Of a DNA stretch of 64,000 nt, positions 11,438 through 22,190 are shown in pieces. This DNA comes from Flaveria trinervia (lineage: Eukaryota; Streptophyta; Magnoliopsida; Asterales; Asteraceae). The notes under the pieces were generated by a model. The model saw nothing but the letters and a program-made list of their open reading frames with translations, made no database searches and had not been told where the DNA came from. Each line of letters begins with the position of its first letter. Position 1 is the first letter of the stretch. The stretch spans positions 62,001 through 126,000 of the forward strand of contig JACCIX010000245.1 in assembly GCA_025506515.1 (NCBI GenBank), written 5' to 3'. The position numbers were made by a program, and so were the translations under genes.

Positions 11438-14400
11438 TTGTATATGCAGGGTGTTCGATACAGTGCTGAAACTAACACGTGGATTGTAGACAGCGGTGCA
11501 TCCAGGCACATGACAGGAAATATGGCACTTTTATCAAACGTCAAGCATATAAAAGGAGGGCATGTTTCATTTGTTGGAAACAAGGGAGGCTACATCACAG
11601 CCCAGGGAGAAGTGGGGAATCATAAAGTTAAGTTTGATAAGTGAACGACGTTCAACAACTACAAAATAACTTACTTTCTGTTTTCCAAATATGTGATAAG
11701 GGATTTAAAGTCATCTTCGACAACAAGAAGTGTTACGTGCTAAAGAAAGACTACGTGATCCCAGAGGACAAAGTTCTGATGACTGCTTCAAGATATAAAG
11801 ACCTTTATGTTTTGGATGTGTCAACAACTTCTACAACGGATCATGAGGTTCAGTGTTTTCTATCTAAAGCTACTGAGAAGGATTCCATCTCCTGGCATAG
11901 GAGAATGGGACACATTAGTCAAAGGAAGATGAATCATTTGATTCAGAAGGATCTGGTGAGAGGAGTTAATGTCAAGAACTTCCAGCTTCCTGACTTTTGT
12001 GTATCTTGCAAGAAAGGCAAACAGACAAAGAAGTCTCATACGGAAAAGAAAGTTCATTCAATAGAACTTCCTCTTGAACTTCTTCACATGGATCTGTTTT
12101 GTCCAGTCAGTACAAAGAGCATTGCAGGCGACTTGTACTGTTTTGTGGTCACTGATGACTACTCAAGGTTCACTTGGGTAATGTTTCTGAAATCCAAATC
12201 AGAAACATTTGAGTCATTCAAGGAGTTGGTAACCACATTGGAATCTCTCTACAAGCTGAAGGTTAGACTAGTACGCTCAGACAACGGAACAGAATTCAAG
12301 AACCAGTGGATGGGGGCATACTGCAAGGAAAAGGGAATTGTGCACCAATTCACTTCTGCCTAGACGCCTCAGATGAATGGCGTTGCTGAGAGAAGAACAG
12401 AAGCTTGATAGAGACAAGACGGACTATGCTGGTAGACTCAAAACTGCCTATCCAATTCTGGAAAGAGGCAGTGGCGAATGCATGTTATACACTGAATTGA
12501 GCCCTGATAGTCAAGCGCCATGGAAAGACATGTTACGAGCTATTCCAAAGACGCAAATTGAATTTGGAGTATCTCGAAGCATTTGGCGCACCGTGCACAC
12601 TTCTGAAGAAGACACAAGAAGGTAAATTCAGCGAGAAGGCAGATGAAGGAATCTTTCTAGGATACAACATACCGAACAAGCGAGTTTACAACAACTCAAC
12701 GGGTCTAGTAGAAGTGTGGTGTAATGTTGATGTTCAGAGATATACCACACCACCTACTGGCAAAGGACCCGCCTACTTTTTCGACTATGATGGATTCTTC
12801 ACGTCCTTCAACATCCCTCTCTCTCCCTTGGATGACGAGTTAGCTACTAGAATGATGTATGATATCCTAAATACACCATCTAGCTCACAGGGAAAATCAT
12901 CTATTCAGTCAGGGGAAGTAGTCGATGACAGTGACTCCTCCTCTGGAGATGAAGCTGAAGAAGATGACCAGAACTGTCAAGAGGAACAGGTTCCAGTTCC
13001 TGAAAGTCCACGAGCATTTACAAGTGATGCACCTTCGACTACGGAACCTCAAACTCCAACTACCTCAGATGCAGAACCAAATGTTCATAATCTTGGCTTT
13101 GAGGTAGCTGTTCCCACTACTCCAGGATCCCGATTAAATGTCTATCCTACCCTAGACAATGTCATTAGGGATGTCAGATCAGGAGTACAAACCCGAAATC
13201 AGCTTTATTCAGCTGACTACGCCTCGGTTATGGAGAAGGGTTACATTCATGATGGTGCTTATCGGTGTTTTGTCTCGCAGTTTGAGCCAAAATATGTAAG
13301 TGATGCACTAAATGATGAGTCGTGGGTGAGTGCCATGCAAGAAGAACTTCTTCAGTTCAAGAAGTTAGGTGTATGGACTCTGGTTGATAGACCTAAAGGT
13401 GCTAAAGTCATTGGCACCAATTGGGTCTTGAAATGCAAGAAGGATGACCAAGGGGTCATTATCAGGAACAAAGCTCGATTGGTGGTTCAGGGTTTTCGCC
13501 AAGTCGAGGGAATTGACTACAATGAGGTGTTTGCACCCGTGGCAAGGATGGAAGCCATTGTATCTTCCTTGCCTATGCATCGTACATGAAGATTAAAGTT
13601 TATCAATTAGATGTGAAGAGTGCATTCCTTCATTGGGAAATCAGAGTAACAGCCTATGTCAGTCAACCCGAGGGATTTGAAGATCCTTATCATCGGGATA
13701 GAGTCTACAAGCTTGACAAGGCTTTATACGGGCTTCATCAAGCTCCAAGAGCTTGGTATGAGAAACTCTCCACTCATCTTTTGAAACACGGCTTTCGTAG
13801 GGGAGTCATTGACTGCACGTTGTTCATTAAAGAAAAAGATGGAGACCTACTGCTTGTACAGATATATGTTGATGACATAATCTTCGGTTCAAAGAACGAA
13901 GAGTTATGCAAAGAGTTTGAAACAGTTATGAAAAAGAGTTTGAGATGAGTGCTATGGGGGAGATAAAGTTCTTTCTAGGGTTACACGTGGATCAGACACC
14001 AAATGGGATCTTTCTCCTTGAGACCAAGTATGTAGGAGACATTCTCAGTCGTTTTGACATAGAGAATGCATCTGCTGCTGGGACTCCACTTCCTACGAAT
14101 CACGACATAGCACCTGATGAAAATGGAGATCTTGTAGATGCCATGATGTACCGAGGAATGATTGGATCCCTCATTTATCTCACTGCCTCAAGATCTGATA
14201 TCATGTATGCTACATGTTTATGCTCTAGATATCAGGCTAAGCCTAAGGTCAACCATCTGATCGGGGTCAAAAGGATTTTTCGTTATCTGAAGGGTACACC
14301 CACACTTGGGTTGTGGTATCCTCATGATGATGACTTTGAGCTCACGGCGTATAGTGACTCGGATTACGGAGGCTGCAAGATGAACTATAAGTCTACATCC

Positions 14401-14795
14401 GTAGGGTGTCAATTCTTTGGGAGAAGACTACTTACTTGGCAGTGTAAGAAGCAGATATCGGTTGCATTGTAAACGTGTGAAGCCGAATATGTTGCTGCTG
14501 CAAGTTGCTGTTCACAAATCATCTGTATTCAACAGCAAATGCGGGATTACGGTTTAAAGTTCTCCTCTACTCCTATTTGTGTTGATAACTCTGCTGCAAT
14601 TGCAGTAACTAAAAATCCGGTCCAACATCCTAAGACCAAACATATCGGTATTAAATACCATTTCATAAGAGACTGTTTTGAAAAAACTTAATTGATGTGG
14701 TAAAAATTAATACTGATTTTCAACGCGCTGACCTCTATACTAAAGCCTTTGATAAACCATGTTTTCAATATTTGCTAGAGGTAAACGGCGTTTAA
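11438..14795 (+). pseudogene. Element C pol: protease, integrase, reverse transcriptase, RNase H
   Basis: The order is copia-type. The protease has WIVDSGASRHMTGN (about 11479-11520) with its catalytic DSG. Integrase has WHRRMGHISQRK and CVSCKKGK for zinc binding, then HMDLF (about 12087), RSDNGTEF (about 12277-12300) and NGVAERR (about 12376-12396), so DDE is complete. RT begins near WVSAMQEELLQF (13322-13357) and shows ARLVVQGFRQ, YGLHQAPRAW (about 13728-13757), YVDDII (13864-13881) and MIGSLIYLTASR (about 14158-14193). RNase H has YSDSDYGGCK, EAEYVAAASCC, DNSAAIAVT and LYTKAFDKP near the end. It is broken by stops at 11641-11643, 12361-12363 and 14470-14472, and by frameshifts near 12400, 12600, 13556, 13945 and 14690. 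All catalytic motifs survive, so decay is mainly by stops and indels. Confidence 0.93.
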
Positions 14796-16419
14796 AAGAA
14801 AAGTGAGGTATTCCTGATGAATAATGTGTAGTGTGATGTAGTTTAGTTAAAGTTTTCTTTTTATTTTTTTTATTTTATTTGTTATAGTAGTCTGTTAATT
14901 TAAACTCATGTTATTTTGTGTTTATTAAAAATCCTAAAATAATTAAACCAGTTATGATTTTAGTATTTTAGGGGGAGAATTTGTCAGCAAGTAACATTCA
15001 AACAAAAAAACGAGGGAGAAGGAGTGGATAGCTAATATAAGGTAGACGTAACTGTGATACCGATTCAAACCCTTTGGAAAATGATAGTATACAGGAAAAA
15101 ATCAAGAGGGACTATAAATTTTAAATTTAGAAAAGATGCAAAGACTCAAAGTATAAGTCTGTGTAGTTTAGCAATATAAAAGGGAAGATGATAGAAAAAC
15201 TGGTAACTCCTAAGGCAATACAACGAGAGTAGACCTAGAGGTTGCTAGACCACAAATGATATGTCGGTAGATTTAACACAATAGATGATTAGACTTGACT
15301 GGTGATTTAAAGATCAAACTAAGTTGTTCAACTGACTGCGGGCTTCCATCTTATCACTAGTTAGCATAGTCAACAATATTCAATTAAGGGGAAATGAGCA
15401 TGTAAATGCCACAAATGTGTGCGGATGACCATAAATAGAGCAAAGCAAGAAAATTAAAAGACAAATTCTACAAAACTAATGACTTCTGTTGTTGGTGCAT
15501 CTTGTGCAAAATAATATTAAGCTGCTCTAACAAGGAGATAGCTTGTGCGCCTCTCTGCTGTGCGATGGCACTGACCTTAGGATAAGCATAACCTAGATAT
15601 TCTAGAAGTCATTGTTGTTTGCCGCATCTCTGCTGTGCGATGGCACTGACCTGAGGACTGGCTTTTCTTTGAAAGCTCTAAGAATAGGATTCCTTGTAAT
15701 AATACCCGTAGACCGCTCAAAAGCTCCTGAGGAATGTTGATTACCATATAAGTGTGGGGTCCACAAATGTTAGTTGATATAATTTTACCTAAAACAATAA
15801 CCAGTTTGTGTCAAAAGTCTGTGTATGGATTTAAGTGGACAAACATATTGACAATCATTGTGGCTGCAATTCTTGAAAGTTCAAATCAATGTGGTAATCT
15901 AAGAGTTCCAGTATGATTTCCTAAAGTTGCTAACGACTCTAGATGAATACCAAGAATTGAGCATCAAAAGATTTTGATAACAAGTCCAAAATGATTTGAC
16001 TTGCATGTATGATTCCAAAATTGAATTGGTCCAGGTATGGTCAATCTAAGTTGAAGTTGTCTATTCCGGAACTAAATCCAGTAGATTTCCATCTTAGACT
16101 TATCTCTCACAAAAAGCAAAAACAATTCTTATTTTTATTCTTTAGTTTAATTTTCTAATTTAGTTAGTCGTTTTAGTTTGTTTGTTTTTCGGACTACATC
16201 AGGAAAATCAGTTAGGGATCAACTCACTAAAAGGGTCATGTTTGAGATGACCACATGTGTTTTAAAAATTTAAAACAGTCACGTCTATGGTGATTAAAAA
16301 GTTTTCAAGTGAAAACGATCATGTCTGAGGTGATCAAATGCTCATAACGTTAATTTCTACAATTAAAGGGGTTTTAAATGTTAAATATTCAAATTGGCAA
16401 AAAATTTAATAAGTATGAC

Positions 16420-16699
16420 CCATTCGCACGAATGGACCATACGTATGGACCAATCATACGAATGGAAGCCATTCGTATGAATCGACCATGATTATGGACC
16501 ATCCAACCGAATGGCCCATACGATTGGCCCAGTCGGACGCTTAAGGGCGGACGAGTGAGTCAATCGCACGACTGAGATCTAGTCGGACGACTGAAGAAGG
16601 ACGACTGAACCAATCGCACGACTGAGTCCCACTAGCACGACTGAAAGGTGCGTATGAGCTCAGTCGCACCATTGAATTTAGGGTTAGGATAAATAGAGG
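16420..16699 (+). promoter_or_regulatory. Internal near-palindrome cluster with TATA-like box (LTR promoter layout)
   Basis: CCATTCGCACGAATGG (16420-16435, arms of 7 bp) and the perfect palindrome CCATACGTATGG (16437-16448) are followed by many variants of CAATCGCACGACTGA and CAGTCGCACCATTGA. Then comes GGATAAATAGAGG (16687-16699). This is the same order as in the C LTR, where the word cluster is followed by CCTATAAATACA. Promoter function is inferred, not shown. Confidence 0.5.
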
Positions 16700-17096
16700 G
16701 GGAGTCGGTCGCAGAGACTCACCACCCTCTAATTAATCCTGAATTGCACGACTTAACGCCACTCTGCCAAAATTTCATTTGATCTATAAATCCCCCCCTT
16801 TCTTGATTACTAACCATATACATCGACTCTACAGGTAATTTACGGTAAAGAAGCACTCCCATAACTTTAAATGTGATGCAAAATTGGTACATTCGGACTC
16901 GCAAAAGGACCGAGACCTAAGTGACTAAATAACCTAACTAAATCACTCAAACAAAAGAAAGTAAAGATGTTAGGTGTTATAAGAATGTATTGCGAGTCAA
17001 ATGAACCAGACAATGATGTCTAAAACTCAAAAGTGGTGAAAAAGTGACTTTGAATTGAACAGTTATTACATCATGCGAATGGACAGCTTGATGAAC

Positions 17097-17300
17097 TTCA
17101 GTCGCACGACTGAAAGGTGCGAACTGCTTAGACGGACGACTGAACCATGCGTATGAAGTTCTGTCGCACGACAGGTGTAACCGCATGAGGGTATATACGT
17201 ATGAGCCCAGTCGCACACTCAGTGGTACGCATGGGATCAGTCGCACGACTGAACCCCATTCGCACTATTCAATCGCACAACTGATCTCAGTCGCACAATC
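17097..17300 (+). repeat. Second internal near-palindrome cluster of element C
   Basis: TTCAGTCGCACGACTGAA (17097-17114) has perfect 8 bp arms around CA, and TCAGTCGCACGACTGA recurs at 17237-17252. Degenerate copies such as CTGTCGCACGACAG (17160-17173) fill the rest. The cluster ends about 90 bp before the accessory ATG. Confidence 0.85.
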
Positions 17301-17363
17301 TCAATCGCATGACAGAAAGATTTTCTTCAAGTTTAAGTGTTTCATGACTTTCTTAGCCAATGG

Positions 17364-17392
17364 TACTAACGTTTACTATCTTTGTGTAACAG
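17364..17392 (+). promoter_or_regulatory. Candidate branch point and 3' splice site before the C accessory ORF
   Basis: TACTAAC (17364-17370) matches the ideal branch point consensus. It is followed by a T-rich stretch and TGTAACAG, whose AG (17391-17392) is immediately followed by the ATG at 17393. The spacing of about 22 bases is normal for plant introns. No matching 5' splice site has been identified. Confidence 0.45.
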
Positions 17393-20300
17393 ATGGCGAG
17401 TCGATGGACTATGAGCCCGAAGCACAATATATGTGCTCATCTGGATTTGACATCAAGAAACGCTGCTGATTTCTCTGGAATTATCACATTTCTACTGAGA
17501 TCGAGGATTGCACATGCCATATCTACTCCTTGTACTCCATATCGATCCATTCAGCGGGCCTTCTGGGAAGGCGCTACAGTTGATAGATCATCTGAGCCTC
17601 ATTGCATCGAAGTACCATCTTTGGAGAGGCTATTATTATCTCAGAGGAGGATCTAAGGATCGTATTACAGTTGGGGGATGACACTGATTGTCCGACTCGA
17701 TTACACCCCCTCACAGTCAGAGGATGCTTTCTTAGAGCCAAGTACTCTGGGGACATCAATGCTAGGGTACTCAACAAGAGTAACCTCTGTCCCCAGTTTA
17801 AATATCTTGCGCACGTGCTGCTTAAGTGCATAGCTTCCAGGAAGGGAGGTTTTGATGAGCTATCCGACCAGATACAGAAACGTATGTTGCGTTGGTGCTG
17901 AACCACCCGTTCAGCTTCTCCAAGATGATCTCACCAACCTGGTGGAGAACATCGAGGGGAAAGGGAAGGAAGGCTTCTGTATGTACCCGAGGTTATGTAG
18001 ATGATCATAGATCAGAAGCTTCCCTCCCTGCCGAAGGAGAAGGAGGATGCGGTAGTCCTCGAGGTGATGGATGACACTACCTTGGGGAGAATGAAGGTAT
18101 ACAGGGGGAAGCAAGTGAAACCCCCTGTCAGGAGGTGTTTGGGCATCTGGCCCGGGAGGATACGTGGTGCCAGCAAAGAGAAAGTGGCGCCACGATGATA
18201 GTGACTTTGATGTGGAGCAGATTGCTCTACCCACTCATGACTCGCATGATGATGACAGTGGGGATGCTGGAGACGGTATGCCTATTCCACCTAGAGGCAC
18301 TGTGTCTGATGTTGTACCTCCAGTGTCCGTCCCAGCTGGAGAAGTAGCCGAGTAGATGGATTCCATCAGGATTTTGTTCAGGGTGTGGAGGAGGAAGATG
18401 AGTCGGATGAGGAGCCCCTAACGCGAACTGTGGGAAGCAAAGTTGTTCCACAGAACATGGGCTAAGGGTGGTTGGTGAACACCCAAGAGACTCCGGAGAG
18501 ACTAATACTCACCCAAGTTATGCACCGGGGTCAGCAGGCAGGGTTGTAGGGGGAGCATCACCTCAACAGGGACGCGAGGAGGAGAGGATGGCTAAGCCCC
18601 ATGGTCAGAAGAAGAAGAAGCGTCGGTTGACCTTCGTCACCACCACAGCCACCACATCCACCACAGCTACCATAGCCACCATAGCCACCACATCCATCAC
18701 AGCCACCGCATCCACCACAGCTACCACAGCCACCTTTTACCTCCCACCACAGTACAGATTCCATCCACCACCATATCCTTTACTCCCACATCACCTCCAC
18801 CACTTCACAGACCTATCTTCACTACAGCCACCACCACCACCACTTCACACCAAGCAGGACCTCAACCATCCCTCACATACTTATGGATCACCTCTACCTC
18901 CAATCGGGGTAGAGGAACAATGTCTGTGCTCAAAAGGATGGTGATGCGCTTACTGGCTGCAGATGAGGAGAAGGCGCCCAGATCCGCCAGCTTACTGACC
19001 AGACTGCTACACAATCTCACCAGATTGCAGAGCAGGCTCGAGTTAGAGGAGCAGGCCGACAGATGGCTGCTGGAGCAATGAGATAGCCCAACTCCAAGCA
19101 CATAGTGTCACATCAAGCAAGAAAATAGAGGAGTTGGAGGCATAGAAGACTATCATGTTAAAGCTGAAAGGATCTAAGGAGGATCCCTTGAAGATCAAGG
19201 AAGGGGATGGAGATGATGATGATGAAGATGGTGATGAGGATGATGAGAGTGATACAGAGGAAAATGAGGAAACCGAAGGAGATAGGACAGAGGAGAAGGA
19301 CGATGATGATGAAGCAGAAGGAGGGGATGCAGCTGCATCGGCCTCTGCTTCAGGTCAAGAGTAAAGGTCAAAGAACAGACAAGACCAACCTGCTTCTACT
19401 TCTGCTCCTCCAAGTGACGAGACGATGATACAGGATAAAAGTAAAGACTAGATGTTTATGTATTTATTTACTTTTGTACTTGAATCCTGTATTGAAAATG
19501 ATGTATTGAATGTTTATATTAAGTTAATGCATTTTTGTTTGATTAATTAGTAATGATTTATGTGTTGAATGTTTAAATCAAACAGATCCAAATTACCAAA
19601 GAGATGAGTTTGATGTTGCTCCCCTTCAGCAGGTCAAGACTCAGCTAACAATGATTCTTGATCTGCAAGGGATGTTAGGAGGTCAGTGAATTATACCACT
19701 GAAGAAGGGGAAATAATTCATGACCTATCAAACGAGCAACTCACAGAGCTTTTCAAGCTAAATCCAGATGAGATAGTGAAAGATGCTCCGACATGCGATT
19801 TGACAAGTGACGAAGAACTCAACGATGTTGATGAACTCGAGATCGAAGATGTCACTACCAGGATTACCCTCAGTACGCTGACAATGACGGTAATGTGGTC
19901 CCCAATGTGGGTGAATCCCTTGTCAGCGATACTTTTGAGGTGTTGAACAAGATGGAGCAAGAAACAGAGAAAGCAGTAGGAACAGCCCAAGCCTCAAATG
20001 ATGATGTTGACATTCGAAAGGCTGAGTGGGCTGCATGTTTTGAAGAATTAGAGCCCAACCTGCTGCACCAAAGAAGGATGCCTACGCCAAACTCTACAGA
20101 GTCAAGAAACATCACAAGGTATCAGGAAGGATCATAGCATGGGCGTATTTTGAGGATCTTAATGCTTATGCTCTTAAGAGAGAACAGGACATAGAGTACT
20201 TCAGATTCCGACATGATCTCAAGACTCTACCAGGTTTTGAGCTCAAATAGCTGGCTAAGCTAAAGCTTTGGTATGCTGAACCGAGGAAGATGTCAGGCTG

Positions 20301-20784
20301 GTTTGAGGCTGCCCTAAAGAAGGAGTACCACACAAATGGGTTAACTTCAGACCCCAACAGCCTACTAGGTATATCAGAAGGTGAGATTGATGCCATTACT
20401 GGCAAGCCCAAGATAGTGTTGAAGTGGAATCCTCCACGCACAATGTCAAGAATCCCACTCAGGGAAATGCCACAGGACTTCACTCCACATTTTAAGTGGT
20501 GGTACTACGATTGGATAACAGCTAAAGCGGTCATAGTCCTAAGCAAAGAGGGACAAATGGATACGATTAGGGTATTCGACCCAATGTGGCTTACAAACTT
20601 GTCGGATAATGATGTCTATACATTATACAAGTGGCCACTGTTCTATGATACGCAAGATATTGTACAAGCCCTCCAGTTCCAGAACGTTATACGACTCTGC
20701 TTCGCGCTTGAGATTCACACGAGAGTCACAAAAGGTGAGAAGTACAAGAAATACAAGGAGGTTATGCAGAAAACAAGAGATTAG
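17393..20784 (+). pseudogene. Element C post-pol accessory (env-like position) ORF
   Basis: A long, broken ORF of unknown biochemical function after pol, where Sireviruses may carry an env-like gene. The N-terminal domain shows ADFSGIITFLLRS (about 17466-17505), RSIQRAFWEGATVD (about 17542-17583) and IIISEEDLRIVLQL (about 17632-17673), alignable with the starts of the post-pol ORFs of A and D. Then come CMYPRL (about 17978-17995), an acidic DDSDFDVEQ block (about 18195), a Thr/Pro-rich hinge from CCACCACAG repeats (18640-18745), a short coiled coil (KIEELEA, about 19123-19143), a strongly acidic tract (19200-19340), and a C-terminal domain (19686-20784) with EDVT, YFEDLNAYALKRE, SGWFEAALKKEYH, KWNPPRTMSRIPLREMP and FDPMWLTNL. 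No membrane segment is evident. Frameshifts lie near 17600, 17900, 18160, 18360 and 19870. Start chosen for the AG-ATG junction and for alignment with D. Confidence 0.75.
18640..18745 (+). repeat. CCACCACAG-type minisatellite in the accessory ORF hinge
   Basis: Imperfect tandem units of CCACCACAG and CCACCACATC encode Thr/Ser/Ala or Pro/His-rich low complexity, depending on frame. It sits between the N-terminal and C-terminal domains of the accessory ORF, the same relative place as the CAACACCAC repeats of element A (28017-28310). Confidence 0.8.
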
Positions 20785-20796
20785 AGAGATCTAGGT

Positions 20797-20809
20797 CCAA
20801 GGGGGAGTT
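20797..20809 (+). promoter_or_regulatory. Polypurine tract of element C
   Basis: CCAAGGGGGAGTT lies directly before the 3' LTR start TGTTGATACA, 12 bases after the accessory ORF stop. It is the expected plus-strand primer. Confidence 0.9.
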
Positions 20810-21513
20810 TGTTGATACATGTATGTCCGTAGATCATGATATGAATGTAATAGATCTTGTTTGTCTGATTCTGAGGTAATGCTTGGAATGATTAATGAAA
20901 TGATATTGTTTGTTTGTTATTTATAATGTTTAATATTTCATTAATGAGTCGACGTTGAATTGTTTAATTAGGTTTGTGGTTGTTTGAATTGTTACACATA
21001 ATGTTATATTAATTAATTAATACATTCAAATTTAACAGAATGAAGTTCTCATGCGAGTGGCCCATGCGAATGGACCATACGCATGAATAACTTCATACGA
21101 ATGACTCAGTCGCACGACTGAACCAGGAGACTGGATCAGTTGTATGATTGTAACATAAGATTGGCTCAGTTGCACGACTGAACACTCAGTCGTGTGGATG
21201 AATCAACCGCATGGTTCAATCGCACGAATGAACCATACTAATGGTTCAGTCACATGATGAACAATACTAACCTATAAATACAACCCAATTCATGGAAAAA
21301 AGAGAGCATTCTTTAATTACAATTTCAGACGTACCCTAGCCGTCCAGAAGCCTCCCAATTCGTTCTCCAAGTTCACAGAACACATTAGATCGACTCCCAA
21401 TCGACTTCTAACATTAGATTCAATTCTTGATTGATTCTTTGTGTGTTTTCACTGATTGGATCACCAATCAAATAGGATTACTAGGTATTTCATTCAAATA
21501 CCAGGTCCTAACA
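20810..21513 (+). repeat. 3' LTR of element C
   Basis: The 704 bp LTR matches 7382-8117 closely. It carries an exact TCAGTCGCACGACTGA at 21106-21121 in its U3 cluster, TATAAATA at 21273-21280, and ends CAGGTCCTAACA. A deletion of about 32 bp near 21475 relative to the 5' LTR is the main difference. The bases that follow (CCTTTTCTTG) are gag of element B. Confidence 0.94.
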
Positions 21514-22190
21514 CCTTTTCTTGTTCCCACCTTCATTGATGGTGAGAACGGGCAAAATCCTTTTACCCATGGCCGCCTCGGCCGTTTTGAGCATAGAGTG
21601 AAGCTCACCAATGCTTTTGTCCCAAGCATTCATGTTTTAGTTCAACAGAACGTCTTAAACCTTTTTGTAAGGCCATTGAGGATCAAATCCGTGGCCAATT
21701 CCTTTGAGACGGGACAGTTTAGCCTTTCGAGGCGGTCAATGTGACTTTTCATCTTAAGTACATAAGATGAAACTGATTGGTTGTCGTCCATACAACATGC
21801 ATGGAGCGCTCGAACCGTTTCGAAGCGCTCAACCGTCGCTTGTTGTTGGAACGTTTCCTTCAGTTGGGTTATCATGTCATAAGCTCCATGATGCTCATAC
21901 TCCTTCTGGAGATCCGGAGTCATGCTTGCCAACATAAGGTAAGACACTTGGACAGAGTCCTCAGTGTCCTTTATCCAATCATTATAGGCCTCCTCATCAT
22001 CCTCACTAGGTTGATCGGGGACAGGGTCGTCTAAAACATATGATCGTTTCTCTTGCTTGAGAATGATTCTCAAGTTTCGATACCAATCGATAAAATTGTT
22101 ATGGTTCGGACGTTCCATTTGGAGAATTGCTCGTAAAGATTGGGCGGACGTGGATGAATTATCATGATTTTCATAATTATTGGTGGCCAT
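21514..22190 (-). pseudogene. Element B gag, N-terminal part
   Basis: Minus-strand copia gag starting at the ATG at 22190 (MATNNYENHDN). It contains MERPNHNNFIDWYRNLRIIL, DWIKDTEDSVQVSYLMLASM and a helical region through LKMKSHIDRLERLNCP to NGLTKRFKTF near 21640. A frameshift near 21640 is followed by a readable IGELHSMLKTAEAAMGKR (about 21605-21550), ending at the junction with the C LTR. The zinc knuckle and protease, which should follow, are missing on both sides of the C insertion. Gag would form the element particle. About 220 codons survive. Confidence 0.9.

Larger units (their letters stand above)
14796..17392 (+). other. Spacer between pol and accessory ORF in element C
   Basis: There is no coding region in this 2.6 kb. 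It holds a purine tract like a polypurine tract (TTTAGGGGGAGAA, 14968-14980), a pair of direct repeats (15552-15577 and 15627-15652), two clusters of the family near-palindromes (16420-16680 and 17097-17300), a TATA-like box after the first cluster (16687-16699), and a branch point and 3' splice site candidate just before the ORF (17364-17392). Confidence 0.75.
7382..21513 (+). mobile_element. Element C: Sirevirus-like Ty1/copia retrotransposon with accessory ORF
   Basis: C is 14.1 kb, long for copia. The order is LTR 7382-8117, tRNA-Met type primer site 8120-8131, leader, gag with two zinc knuckles, protease, integrase, RT, RNase H (ending 14795), a 2.6 kb spacer, a post-pol accessory ORF (17393-20784), polypurine tract and LTR 20810-21513. 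The order with integrase before RT is diagnostic of copia. GYKVVPPPP in gag, the double CCHC and the post-pol ORF fit the Sirevirus lineage. It sits in element B in opposite orientation. No target duplication can be tested, because a truncated C copy flanks the left LTR. Every ORF is broken. Confidence 0.92.

Noticed and set aside
17574..18234. Minus-strand frames of about 107-110 codons opposite the C accessory ORF
   Set aside because: They overlap plus-strand reading conserved with A and D, so they are shadow frames.
18468..18944. Long Thr/Ala-rich open frame, and a Gly/Cys-rich frame on the other strand (18558-18764)
   Set aside because: Both are produced by the CCACCACAG minisatellite, which stays open in several frames. 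They are low-complexity output inside the accessory ORF, not separate genes.
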